Assembly (NCBI RefSeq): GCF_018882325.1
Contig: NZ_JACVOQ010000010.1
Span: forward strand, 1 to 54,998
DNA length: 54,998 bases
Direction: 5' to 3'
Source: Polynucleobacter sp. 78F-HAINBA
Lineage (GTDB): Bacteria > Pseudomonadota > Gammaproteobacteria > Burkholderiales > Burkholderiaceae
Positions 47,666 to 54,998 of the stretch are shown one piece after another. Positions within the stretch are counted from its first letter, which is position 1. Every line of letters starts with the position of its first letter. Below the pieces are notes generated by a model that saw only the letters and a list, made by a program, of their open reading frames with translations, was not told the DNA's origin and did no database searches. Position numbers and translations under genes: made by a program.

Positions 47666-48115
47666 ATGAAAATCAAACATCTTGTTTTAGCCATCCTTGC
47701 ACCAACACTATTACTAAGTGGAATTGCCTATGCACAATTTAAAAAACCTGAGGACGCAATTAAGTATCGGCAGAACGTATTTAATGTGATGGCGAATTCT
47801 TTTGGAAAAATTGGCGCTGTTATTAAAGGCGAAGCACCATTTAATAAAGATGAAGTTGCCAAGAATGCAGCTGTTGTTGCAATGCTCTCCACCCTGCCAT
47901 GGCAAGCATTTGGTCCAGGCACTGAGGGTGGCAATGCGCTTCCAGGCGTTTGGTCAGACAATGCCAAATTTAAATCTGCTGGAGAAAAAATGCAGGTCGC
48001 AGTAGCGAATCTCAATACTGCTGCGCAGTCAGGTGATCAAGAAGCAATTAAGAAGGCATTTGGTGCAGCTAGCGCTACCTGCAAAGGCTGCCATGATGAC
48101 TTCAAGAAAAAATAA
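47666..48115 (+). CDS. Cytochrome c' (class II cytochrome c)
   Basis: A 149-residue periplasmic haem protein: signal peptide 1-23 (cleavage near AYA-Q), a four-helix bundle, and CKGCH at 139-143 near the C-terminus, where class II cytochromes carry the haem. It has a good Shine-Dalgarno (GGAG). Family members bind NO or act in electron transfer. Its stop abuts the stop of the convergent cytochrome b gene. Confidence 0.9.
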   Translation: MKIKHLVLAILAPTLLLSGIAYAQFKKPEDAIKYRQNVFNVMANSFGKIGAVIKGEAPFNKDEVAKNAAVVAMLSTLPWQAFGPGTEGGNALPGVWSDNAKFKSAGEKMQVAVANLNTAAQSGDQEAIKKAFGAASATCKGCHDDFKKK

Positions 48116-48796
48116 TTAGTTCGTTATCAAGTAACCCAGAATCACCGCAATTAGGCTGAGCAGTAATAACGCTAGGCCGCGTTGCCAAGCTCCATCCTTG
48201 GAGGCCTGACCCAAGTCAGCAGGCAGATACTTTGCCTCCTCGCTTGGGTCGATTTCTTTATCGCCCATCAACATTGGCTTAATTAAATTCTCACCCTTGA
48301 ATTTCTGATAATAAAAAATTGCACAGAGGTGAACAACAATCAAAATAATCAGAACCTTTTCATTCTGATGATGAATAGAGGTTAAAAGTGCAACCGTTTC
48401 ATTAGAAACATGTTTTGCGAGCGGCCCCTCAAAAGCGATATCGTCATTTGCGAAAAGACCAGTCACCGCCTGAAGACCAATCGAAAACAGTAAAGCTAGA
48501 ACAGATAAGGCGCCCAAGGGGTTGTGGCCAAGACTCGCCTTAGCTTTGCCAGATAGATAATTCAGAAGGCCTTTTGGGCTTGGTACGAAATTGATAAAAC
48601 GGGCATGGTGCGAGCCAATCAAACCCCAGCAGATTCTAAAAACAATCAAAGCCAAAACACAGTAGCCAACTCGCGCATGGAACTCCATCGCATTGCCGCC
48701 AATCTTGACGGTCACGAAACTCAAAATAATTCCGAGAACCAAAAACCAATGAAAGAGGCGAATCGGCAAATCCCAGATACGAATGATTTTTTTCAT
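48116..48796 (-). CDS. Membrane cytochrome b (b561/Ni-Fe hydrogenase b-type)
   Basis: A 226-residue membrane protein with about five hydrophobic segments. Haem-ligand candidates are His in LPIRLFHWFL, the His in MEFHARVGY, and further His in SIHHQNEK and VVHLCAIFYY. This family passes electrons between quinones and a c-type cytochrome. It ends at the very base after the cytochrome c' stop. A partnership is likely by co-occurrence of the two families, though here they are convergent. Confidence 0.87.
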   Translation of the reverse strand: MKKIIRIWDLPIRLFHWFLVLGIILSFVTVKIGGNAMEFHARVGYCVLALIVFRICWGLIGSHHARFINFVPSPKGLLNYLSGKAKASLGHNPLGALSVLALLFSIGLQAVTGLFANDDIAFEGPLAKHVSNETVALLTSIHHQNEKVLIILIVVHLCAIFYYQKFKGENLIKPMLMGDKEIDPSEEAKYLPADLGQASKDGAWQRGLALLLLSLIAVILGYLITN

Positions 48797-48834
48797 AACT
48801 TAAGAATAAATCACCACATGGGATTGCTCCCGAT

Positions 48835-49782
48835 TTATTTAATCTCTGGCAGATCCTTCTGAATGATCTTCAAGCCTTCACGCAAAGCTTCTTGGTAACG
48901 CTCTCGCTCCGCCTTCATCGTCTCTGTAGTCCAAGAATAAAAACCTTCGCCGGTTTTCATGCCCAACTTCCCGCTGGCGATACGATCGCTCAAACATTTT
49001 GCAATATCTGGAGAGTTATTCAGGGTGGGATAAATCGTTGCTCCACCAGCACCATGCACATCTAGACCAGCATGATCCCTCTGCATTGCAGGTCCAGCAG
49101 CGATGTAGCGGAAACCAAAGCCAAAACGTACCGCCTTATCAATATCTTCTAAGCTAGCAATCCCTGCATCGACCATGGCAAAGGCTTCACGTGATAAGGC
49201 ATGCTGCAAGCGATTTGCCAAGAAGCCTGGTAAATCTTTTTTAACAGTAACCGGCACCATACCGCAGGCCGTCATCAATCGAGAAAGGCTTTCACCCACC
49301 ATGGGAGAAGTCTTTTGGCCATAAACCACTTCTACGCAGGGCACCAAGTGCGCAGGCATGAAGAAATGCAAACCAATCATTCGTGCTGCCGTTTTCAAGC
49401 CTTTTGAGATATCACTAATCGGGAAGCTCGTGCTATTACTTGCCAAGACCGCTTCTGGCTTTGCATATTGCTCCAGCTTGGCAAACAACTCTTGTTTAAT
49501 ATCCAAACGCTCAGGCACGCACTCGATAACCAAATCCACCTCAGGCCAATCTATCTCCTCTAAAGATCCGGCGGTAGAGAGCAAATGTAAGCGATGCTCA
49601 TAACCAAGATCAATCATGGTGTTAGCAAAGTAATCTGGTAATAGAGCACGACGCTCGGTAGTGGGCTCTAGGACTTGTACAGCACAACCCCCGCGTGCGC
49701 AAACGGCTGCCACATCAGCACCCATAGTGCCGCCGCCAACAATGACGACTTTAGTTTCGGATGGGGTAAACAACATCTTCAT
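48835..49782 (-). CDS. 3-hydroxyacyl-CoA dehydrogenase family protein
   Basis: A 315-residue NAD-dependent dehydrogenase: Rossmann domain with GGGTMGADVA near 16-25 and a C-terminal 3HCDH domain (about 190-290). The catalytic region has ASNSTSFPISD, the His in GLHFFMPAHLVP and ANRLQHAL. It lacks an enoyl-CoA hydratase domain, so it acts alone on a hydroxyacyl-CoA or on a hydroxy acid such as L-carnitine or L-gulonate types. AAGGAG precedes the ATG. It diverges from the 2-hydroxyacid dehydrogenase over 78 bases. Confidence 0.87.
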   Translation of the reverse strand: MKMLFTPSETKVVIVGGGTMGADVAAVCARGGCAVQVLEPTTERRALLPDYFANTMIDLGYEHRLHLLSTAGSLEEIDWPEVDLVIECVPERLDIKQELFAKLEQYAKPEAVLASNSTSFPISDISKGLKTAARMIGLHFFMPAHLVPCVEVVYGQKTSPMVGESLSRLMTACGMVPVTVKKDLPGFLANRLQHALSREAFAMVDAGIASLEDIDKAVRFGFGFRYIAAGPAMQRDHAGLDVHGAGGATIYPTLNNSPDIAKCLSDRIASGKLGMKTGEGFYSWTTETMKAERERYQEALREGLKIIQKDLPEIK

Positions 49783-49860
49783 TTCTCCTTAGGGGATAAG
49801 ATAAGAATTACAAATCCTCTTACAATGTTTTCATTATTCCAATAAAAAAGTAAGTGAGAC

Positions 49861-50790
49861 ATGATCCCAGTCAATTCGGTACTGCAGGTCGGGCAATTTC
49901 CAGAAATAATGCAATTGGAGATTGATAAGCGACTGAGCACAAGCAAACTACTCGACCCTCAGGACAAACTTCCCGATGGCAACTTCACCGCCATCCTTAC
50001 CCGCTCAAACACGCAAATCCCAAAAGAGCTACTGGAGAAACTACCAGACATGCAAATGGTTGCGACTTGTGGCGTGGGCTATGACAACCTCCCCTTGGAC
50101 TATCTCAAGGCCCATGGAATCAAAGCCAGCAATACTCCGGGCGTTCTGAATGATGCCGTCTGTGAGCTGGCCATTGGCATGCTCTTTAGCTTATTGCGTC
50201 GCATTCCGGAGGCGCAGGACTTTGTCAAAAGCACCGCTTGGTCTAAGGCGCCCTTCACCATCACCTCCACCCTTGCAGGGAAATGCGTTGGGATTGCAGG
50301 CATGGGTCGCATTGGGCAAGATCTAGCAAAACGCTTAGAGCCATTTAAGGTCAAATTAGCCTACACCGGCCCCACTCGAAAAGAACTCCCTTACGAGTAT
50401 TTCAGCGATATCAAGTCCTTAGCAAAGGCATCAGACATTCTTATTCTTGCATGTCCTGCTAGTCCAGAAACAGAAAAAATGATTAATGCTGAAGTCTTGG
50501 AAGCCTTGGGGCCGAGAGCTTATCTTATTAATATTGCACGAGGCAGCGTAGTAGATGAGGCGGCACTTTTAGTTGCACTGCAGCAAAAAATCATTGCTGG
50601 TGCAGCTCTCGATGTATTTGAAAATGAACCAAATCCAAACGTCGGCTTCTTAAATATTGATAATGTCTTACTAACACCGCATATTGGAAGCGCCACTTCT
50701 GAAACGCGACAATTGATGACGAACCTAGCAATAGATAATTTAGAAGCTTTCTATAATAAAAAACCACTTCTGACTGAAGTAAAAAATTAA
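49861..50790 (+). CDS. 2-hydroxyacid dehydrogenase (NAD-binding)
   Basis: A 309-residue D-2-hydroxyacid dehydrogenase. GIAGMGRIGQDLA is the cofactor site; catalytic Arg is in INIARGSVVDE, Glu in DVFENEPNP and His in LLTPHIGSA. Glyoxylate/hydroxypyruvate-type substrates are typical. It leads an operon with a DapA-family gene (13-base gap) and a TAXI/TRAP uptake system, so it probably acts on the imported compound or a breakdown product. Confidence 0.9.
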   Translation: MIPVNSVLQVGQFPEIMQLEIDKRLSTSKLLDPQDKLPDGNFTAILTRSNTQIPKELLEKLPDMQMVATCGVGYDNLPLDYLKAHGIKASNTPGVLNDAVCELAIGMLFSLLRRIPEAQDFVKSTAWSKAPFTITSTLAGKCVGIAGMGRIGQDLAKRLEPFKVKLAYTGPTRKELPYEYFSDIKSLAKASDILILACPASPETEKMINAEVLEALGPRAYLINIARGSVVDEAALLVALQQKIIAGAALDVFENEPNPNVGFLNIDNVLLTPHIGSATSETRQLMTNLAIDNLEAFYNKKPLLTEVKN

Positions 50791-50803
50791 AACGGAGTAA
50801 GTA

Positions 50804-51730
50804 GTGACCATTTCCCTACACCCTTCCACGCTGCCCGCAGTGCTCTCACCTGTACTGACTCCATTTAAAGAAGACGGCACCCCAGATGCGCAAAAGCTAC
50901 TAAAGCAATGTCAATGGCTCGAAGCTAATGGTGTTGGCCAAGCGATCTTCGGTACAAACTCAGAAGCCAATTCCATGTCTGCCCGTCAAAAGATGGCCAC
51001 ATTAACCGCATTGGTTGAAGGTGGCTTAAATCCAGCACACATGATGCCTGGTACGGGCGCCACGTCCATTGATGCGACAGTTAGCATGACTCGCCATGCC
51101 ATTGACCACAAGTGCGCGGGTGTATTGATGCTACCGCCTTTCTACTACAAAGATATTACTGATGATGGCCTCTTTGCTTACTTTTCCGAAGTGATTCAAA
51201 AGGTTGGCAATGCAGCATTGCAAATTTATATCTACAACATTCCACCGGTCACCAAAATTAACCTCAGTCTTTCTCTGCTAGAGCGCCTGGCTAAGGAATA
51301 CCCAAAAACTGTTGTTGGCATGAAAGATAGTTCTGGTGATTGGGCTTATACAGAGTCCGTAATCAAACTCTTGGCACCATCAGGTTTCCGCGTATATGCC
51401 GGTAGCGAAGTCTTCTTAATGCGTGCCCTGCGTGCAGGTGGCGTTGGCTGCATCTCCGCTACTGCTAACGTAAACCCTAGGGCCATCGCTGAATTGGCGG
51501 CCCATTGGAGAGAATCTGACGCAGATCAACGCCAAGCCGCCCTAGATCAAGTACGCTCAGTATTTGCTCAATATCAAATGATTGCCGGTATGAAAACTGC
51601 AGTTGCACACTTCAGCAAAGATTCAGAGTGGTTACGCGTACGCCCACCACTCATGCAACTGAGTGCAGATCAGCAAGCGAAGTTGTTGAGCGAGCTACAA
51701 AAAATTAATTTCAGCATGCCAGGCCTTTAA
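50804..51730 (+). CDS. DapA-family aldolase/lyase (dihydrodipicolinate synthase-like)
   Basis: A 308-residue class I aldolase. The Schiff-base Lys is K174 in VGMKDSSGD and the catalytic Tyr is Y144 in IYIYNIPP. The usual GTTGE motif is replaced by GTNSEA at 50-55, so it is unlikely to be the biosynthetic DapA; a catabolic keto-acid aldolase or dehydratase is more probable. Start is GTG at 50804 with CGGAG upstream. Its operon partners are a 2-hydroxyacid dehydrogenase and a TAXI-TRAP transporter. Confidence 0.87.
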   Translation: MTISLHPSTLPAVLSPVLTPFKEDGTPDAQKLLKQCQWLEANGVGQAIFGTNSEANSMSARQKMATLTALVEGGLNPAHMMPGTGATSIDATVSMTRHAIDHKCAGVLMLPPFYYKDITDDGLFAYFSEVIQKVGNAALQIYIYNIPPVTKINLSLSLLERLAKEYPKTVVGMKDSSGDWAYTESVIKLLAPSGFRVYAGSEVFLMRALRAGGVGCISATANVNPRAIAELAAHWRESDADQRQAALDQVRSVFAQYQMIAGMKTAVAHFSKDSEWLRVRPPLMQLSADQQAKLLSELQKINFSMPGL

Positions 51731-51758
51731 TTCAATAGACAGATAACAGGAGACAAAA

Positions 51759-52709
51759 ATGAAGCTTATTAAAGTAATTGCTCTATCGCTCACTTTGTTG
51801 TTTAGTGCAGCGCAAGCACAAAATATTTCAGTAGCAACCGGCGGTACTGGTGGTGTTTATTACCCAATGGGTGGTGGCCTTGCCTCAGTACTATCTAGCA
51901 AGGTACCTGGAATGTCTGCAACTGCTGAAGTGACTGGCGGCTCAGTAGATAACCTAAACCTCATCGGCACAGGCAAGCCTTACGTTGGCTTCTCTATGGC
52001 TGATGCTGCTAAAGACGCCAAAGATGGTGAAGGCAAATTCACCAACAAGAAAATCGATTTGCGTACTCTCTTGGTGCTCTATCCAAACCTCATGCACGTT
52101 GTAACAGTAGACTCCACTGGCATTAAGTCCATGAAGGATCTCAAAGGCAAGCGTATTAGTACAGGCGCCCCTGGTAGTGCAACTGAAGTAATGGCTTTCC
52201 GCCTCCTCGAGGCTGCTGGCTTAGATAAAGATAAGGATGTCAAGCGCGAGCGTTTGAGCGTAGCCGAATCTGTCAACGCAGTAAAAGACCGCAAAATTGA
52301 TGCGTTCTTCTGGGTTGGTGGTTTGCCAACTGCCGCTGTAACCGACCTCGCTAATAGCCCTGGCATGAAAATCGTCATGATTGATAATGCTGCTGAAGTC
52401 GCCGCCATGAACAAGAAATATGGCAATTTGTATTTCGCTGCCAATATTCCAAAAGAAACCTATAGCGGCATGGGCAAAGACAATAAGGTTGCTGGTGTAG
52501 CTAACATCCTCGTAGTTAACGCCAATATGCCTGATGATGAGGCCTACAAAATTGTGAAGGCTGTCTTTGATAACAAGCTTGAATTGGTTCGTACTCACAA
52601 GGAGTACATCAACGTAACCCTTGAGAATCAAAAACAAAGCTCCTCACCAATCGCATATCACCCAGGTGCAGCGAAGTATTTCAAAGAAAAGAACATTAAA
52701 TTAAATTAA
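51759..52709 (+). CDS. TAXI-family TRAP transporter solute-binding protein
   Basis: A 316-residue periplasmic binding protein: signal peptide 1-20 (AQA-Q), then the family block SVATGGTGGVYYPMGGGLA, EVTGGSVDNLNLI and STGAPGSATEVMAFRLLEAAG. TAXI proteins feed a fused TRAP permease, found here next. The ligand is not known. A GGAGA site precedes the ATG and a terminator follows, so the binding protein is probably made in excess over the permease. Confidence 0.93.
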   Translation: MKLIKVIALSLTLLFSAAQAQNISVATGGTGGVYYPMGGGLASVLSSKVPGMSATAEVTGGSVDNLNLIGTGKPYVGFSMADAAKDAKDGEGKFTNKKIDLRTLLVLYPNLMHVVTVDSTGIKSMKDLKGKRISTGAPGSATEVMAFRLLEAAGLDKDKDVKRERLSVAESVNAVKDRKIDAFFWVGGLPTAAVTDLANSPGMKIVMIDNAAEVAAMNKKYGNLYFAANIPKETYSGMGKDNKVAGVANILVVNANMPDDEAYKIVKAVFDNKLELVRTHKEYINVTLENQKQSSSPIAYHPGAAKYFKEKNIKLN

Positions 52710-52728
52710 TTTAATTTCACACTGATAT

Positions 52729-52760
52729 CAGGAGTGCCCACAAGCACTCCTGAATTTTTT
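52729..52760 (+). terminator. Rho-independent terminator between the TAXI gene and permease
   Basis: CAGGAGTGC / GCACTCCTG (52729-52737 and 52744-52752) with a 6-nt loop and a T-run. It lies inside the probable operon, 56 bases before the permease ATG, where partial termination would lower permease expression. Confidence 0.82.
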
Positions 52761-52815
52761 GATAGTTCCGCATTAGCAAGACAAAAAAGCTGTATACAAA
52801 AAAATAGGTAGAGAC

Positions 52816-54828
52816 ATGACACAAGCTGTAATTGATAACGAAACACAAGAAAAATTAGATGCCTTCATTAAGCAAGAGGAAGGTGATTCCAATGACTACA
52901 AAGGTCTCTTGGCCAAGTTCATCACCTTGGTGGCGGTTGGCATGTCACTCTTTCACCTATACGCCGCTTACTCCATTGTTCCAACCCAGCAACTGCGTGT
53001 TATCCACGTAGCCTTAGTACTGTTTTTAGTTTTCCTAAGCTTTCCGATTGCGGCGCGCTTTAAGAACCGCCTCATGTGGTGGGACATCCTATTTGCTGTC
53101 GGGTCGATAGCTGTCGCCTATTACATCCTCAGCGGTGGAGATGATCTGTTTGATCGCAATACTGCCCCGAATTCAACTGACGTCATGTTTGGCGTCTTCC
53201 TGATTGCGCTAATCCTAGAGAGCGTCCGAAGAACCAATGGCATGGTCTTGGTAGTAGTGACCTCTCTTTTCTTGGCGTACGCCCTCTTTGGCAACTACTT
53301 ACCAGCCCCTTGGACACACAAAGGCTATGACCTTGATCGTCTAGTGGGCTACATGTTCATGACGCTTGAGGGTATTTATGGCACTGCGGTGGACGTATCA
53401 GCCACCCTCATTATTCTGTTCACCATTTTTGGCGCCTTCCTCCAATTTACTGGTGCAGGCAAATTCTTTATCGACTTCTCTTTTGCTGCTATGGGCGGTA
53501 AATCTTCTGGTGTTGGTAGAACGATTGTTCTCTCCTCATTCTTGTTGGGCGGCCCATCAGGTTCTGGCGTAGCCACTACTGTTACCGTTGGTTCAGTAGC
53601 AGCCCCGATGCTCGATAAAGTCGGTTACGAAAAAAATGCGGCTGGTGGTTTGCTGGCTGCCGGTGGTTTAGGTGCAATCATCTCCCCGCCTGTACTTGGA
53701 GCAGCGGCATTCTTGATCGCTGACTTTTTGAAAATTTCTTACTTAGACGTGTTGCTAATGGCAACCATTCCAACCATCCTGTTTTACCTTGGCTTATTGG
53801 TCATGGTGGAAATTGATGTACGCAAGTATGGAATGAAGAACATCCAGTTCAAAGCAGCAGAATCTGCCTGGCAGTTAACCAAGAAATATTGGTTCCACTT
53901 TTTCTCACTAGTCTCGATTGTGGTCTTCATGATGTTTGGCTTCTCGCCAGTCATGTCCGTGTTCTGGGCGACCGTGGTATCCGCGCTCTCGAGCATGCTG
54001 CGTCGTGACACTGCCATCATTCCTTGGGAGTGGTTCCAAGGCAAAGAGAAGATTTTCTCTGGTCTCTACAACTCTAACCTTACCAAAGCTCTGGCATCTG
54101 GCTCGACTGGCGTTCTAGCGATTGCAGTGACCTGTGCTGGTGCCGGCTTAATTGTTGGCACTGTTACATTGACCGGTTTAGGCTTGAAATTCAGCTCTAT
54201 TGTGATTCAGTATGCAGGCGGCTCACTCTTGCTTACCGCCATCTTCACAGGCCTCGTAGTTTGGGTTGTCGGACTTGCCGTTCCAGTAACTGCGTCATAC
54301 ATTATTTGCGCCGTGATCGCAGCACCTGCGCTGATTAACCTCGGCGTTCCAGAATTTGCAGCGCACATGTTTATTTTTTACTACGCCGTGCTTTCTGAGG
54401 TATCCCCTCCAACAGCACTCTCCCCTTTTGCAGCTGCGGCTATTTGCAAAGGCAATCCATACAAGACCACCCTGCAAACTTGGAAGTACGTTGCACCAGC
54501 AATCTTGGTGCCATTCATGTTTGTGCTCGATAAGTCAGGCGTGAGCTTATTGCTAATGGGCTCCACTACTGCTTTAGAACAAGCGGATTGGGCTCAGATT
54601 GCCTGGGTTTCATTTACCGCAGTAGTTGGCATCATCTGCTTGGCTGGCGGACTTCAAGGATGGTTTATTGAGAAGACCAAAGTCTTTGAACGCATCATTA
54701 TGGTGATCGCAGGCGTGGCACTTGCCTACCCTTCAACCGAGGCTGACATCATTGGATTTGTAGGTTTTGGTTTGGTGCTGATCACTCAGTCAATCACCCA
54801 TTTCAGATTGAATCCCAAAGCTAGCTAA
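52816..54828 (+). CDS. TRAP transporter fused permease (4TM/12TM), TAXI-associated
   Basis: A 670-residue integral membrane protein that fuses the DctQ-like small subunit (N-terminal, about residues 30-140) and the DctM-like large subunit (about 140-600), with extra helices at the end. Typical DctM segments are GGPSGSGVATTVTVGSVAAP, GGLLAAGGLGAIISPPVLGAAAF and SEVSPPTALSPFAAAA. It drives sodium-coupled uptake of the ligand bound by the TAXI protein. The ATG at 52816 follows a GGTAGAG site. Confidence 0.93.
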   Translation: MTQAVIDNETQEKLDAFIKQEEGDSNDYKGLLAKFITLVAVGMSLFHLYAAYSIVPTQQLRVIHVALVLFLVFLSFPIAARFKNRLMWWDILFAVGSIAVAYYILSGGDDLFDRNTAPNSTDVMFGVFLIALILESVRRTNGMVLVVVTSLFLAYALFGNYLPAPWTHKGYDLDRLVGYMFMTLEGIYGTAVDVSATLIILFTIFGAFLQFTGAGKFFIDFSFAAMGGKSSGVGRTIVLSSFLLGGPSGSGVATTVTVGSVAAPMLDKVGYEKNAAGGLLAAGGLGAIISPPVLGAAAFLIADFLKISYLDVLLMATIPTILFYLGLLVMVEIDVRKYGMKNIQFKAAESAWQLTKKYWFHFFSLVSIVVFMMFGFSPVMSVFWATVVSALSSMLRRDTAIIPWEWFQGKEKIFSGLYNSNLTKALASGSTGVLAIAVTCAGAGLIVGTVTLTGLGLKFSSIVIQYAGGSLLLTAIFTGLVVWVVGLAVPVTASYIICAVIAAPALINLGVPEFAAHMFIFYYAVLSEVSPPTALSPFAAAAICKGNPYKTTLQTWKYVAPAILVPFMFVLDKSGVSLLLMGSTTALEQADWAQIAWVSFTAVVGIICLAGGLQGWFIEKTKVFERIIMVIAGVALAYPSTEADIIGFVGFGLVLITQSITHFRLNPKAS

Positions 54829-54853
54829 GAATATTTAAGCTGCGTCAGAACAT

Positions 54854-54867
54854 AAAAAATCCCGCCT
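54854..54867. terminator. Possible half of a split rho-independent terminator beside the right IS
   Basis: A6-TCCCGCCT lies 26 bases after the TRAP permease stop, then CATG, then the IS end at 54872. This is the form of a terminator 5' arm with its A-tract, but the pairing arm AGGCGGGA-T6 is not present in the window on the + side. The minus-strand reading is AGGCGGGA-TTTTTT. It mirrors 252-263. Inference. Confidence 0.45.
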
Positions 54868-54871
54868 CATG

Positions 54872-54998
54872 TGAACTGACCCCCAGTAGTTGGACGGTTT
54901 AGTTAGGTTAGCACGAGGGATTGAGTTCGGTATTGCACCGGGCTCAATCCCTTTAGTTTTTGTTTGATTCGATCGTGGTTGTAGTAGTGGATGTATTC
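54872..54998 (-). mobile_element. IS3-family insertion sequence, right end in inverted orientation (truncated)
   Basis: The terminal repeat starts at TGAACTGACCCCC (54872) and the transposase end follows on the minus strand. It is a second copy of the element at 1-245, with 6 differences in 96 compared coding bases and several more in the non-coding end. The visible IS part is 127 bases. Confidence 0.85.
54903..54998 (-). CDS. IS3-family transposase (OrfB), C-terminal fragment
   Basis: Only the last 31 residues and the stop are visible, ending in [15 protein letters not shown]. They match the left copy except for one residue (His for Asp near the start of the fragment). The start and the catalytic region lie outside the window, so intactness is unknown. 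Confidence 0.82.
   Translation of the reverse strand, partial: EYIHYYNHDRIKQKLKGLSPVQYRTQSLVLT

Noticed and set aside
52079..52637. Two minus-strand ORFs (121 and 138 aa) opposite the TAXI gene
   Set aside because: Antisense to a well-supported gene; no ribosome-binding site or domain.
1..54998. CRISPR arrays, prophage, toxin-antitoxin or restriction systems
   Set aside because: No regular direct repeats with spacers and no genes of these families were recognised.
1..54998. tRNA genes other than tmRNA
   Set aside because: All gaps were read on both strands; no cloverleaf with a T-loop GGTTCGA was seen except in ssrA.

Overview
The window looks like chromosomal DNA from a betaproteobacterium of the Burkholderiaceae, most probably Polynucleobacter or a close freshwater relative. 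The evidence is a conserved block serC-pheA-hisC-tyrA-aroA-cmk-rpsA-ihfB-lapB, a tmRNA whose tag reads ANDERFALAA, orphan Bug-type solute-binding proteins, moderate GC and very tight gene packing. This assignment is by recognition, not by a search. No stretch over 300 bases lacks a gene; the longest empty one is 7105-7357.

Layout. Both edges are cut inside copies of one IS3-family element in inverted orientation (1-245 on +, 54872-54998 on -). Next come orn, an M48 protease and rsgA, then a minus-strand block: CobD/CbiB-like protein, NUDIX CoA pyrophosphatase, rplS, trmD, rimM, rpsP. Two plus-strand envelope genes follow (META-domain lipoprotein, TM2-like membrane protein). 8.4-14.6 kb is an acyl-CoA module: acyl-CoA dehydrogenase, etfA, etfB, acyl-CoA ligase and an HDAC-family deacetylase. 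mltB, cysM and a ComEA-like HhH protein lead into an LPS/sugar-nucleotide block (hldD, rfaE1, ugd, lapB), then ihfB and rpsA. 24.3-33.3 kb is the aromatic amino acid/serine supra-operon ending at gyrA. ompA, ubiG, gph and ssrA (tmRNA) follow on +.

From about 36 kb the content is more accessory. It holds an IlvD/Edd dehydratase with a Bug protein, a VOC protein, a methyltransferase with a CMD-family protein, trhO, an ABM-domain protein, and a tightly coupled set: hydroxyacid dehydrogenase, two half-length ChrA proteins and a Bug protein. Then come crcB and a ygiD-like dioxygenase with two very small genes upstream (45 and 55 aa), an M50 protease, cytochrome c', a cytochrome b, and a catabolic/transport locus: 3-hydroxyacyl-CoA dehydrogenase diverging from a 2-hydroxyacid dehydrogenase, a DapA-family lyase/aldolase, a TAXI binding protein and a fused TRAP permease.

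I see no CRISPR, prophage, toxin-antitoxin or known defence system. The observations I rate highest are: (1) both IS copies abut what looks like one arm plus the A/T tract of a split rho-independent terminator, suggesting an IS that targets terminator hairpins; (2) the coupled dehydrogenase / split-ChrA / Bug set; (3) the TAXI-TRAP/aldolase locus with an altered DapA motif; (4) two unlisted small genes; (5) absence of lapA together with a terminator directly before lapB.
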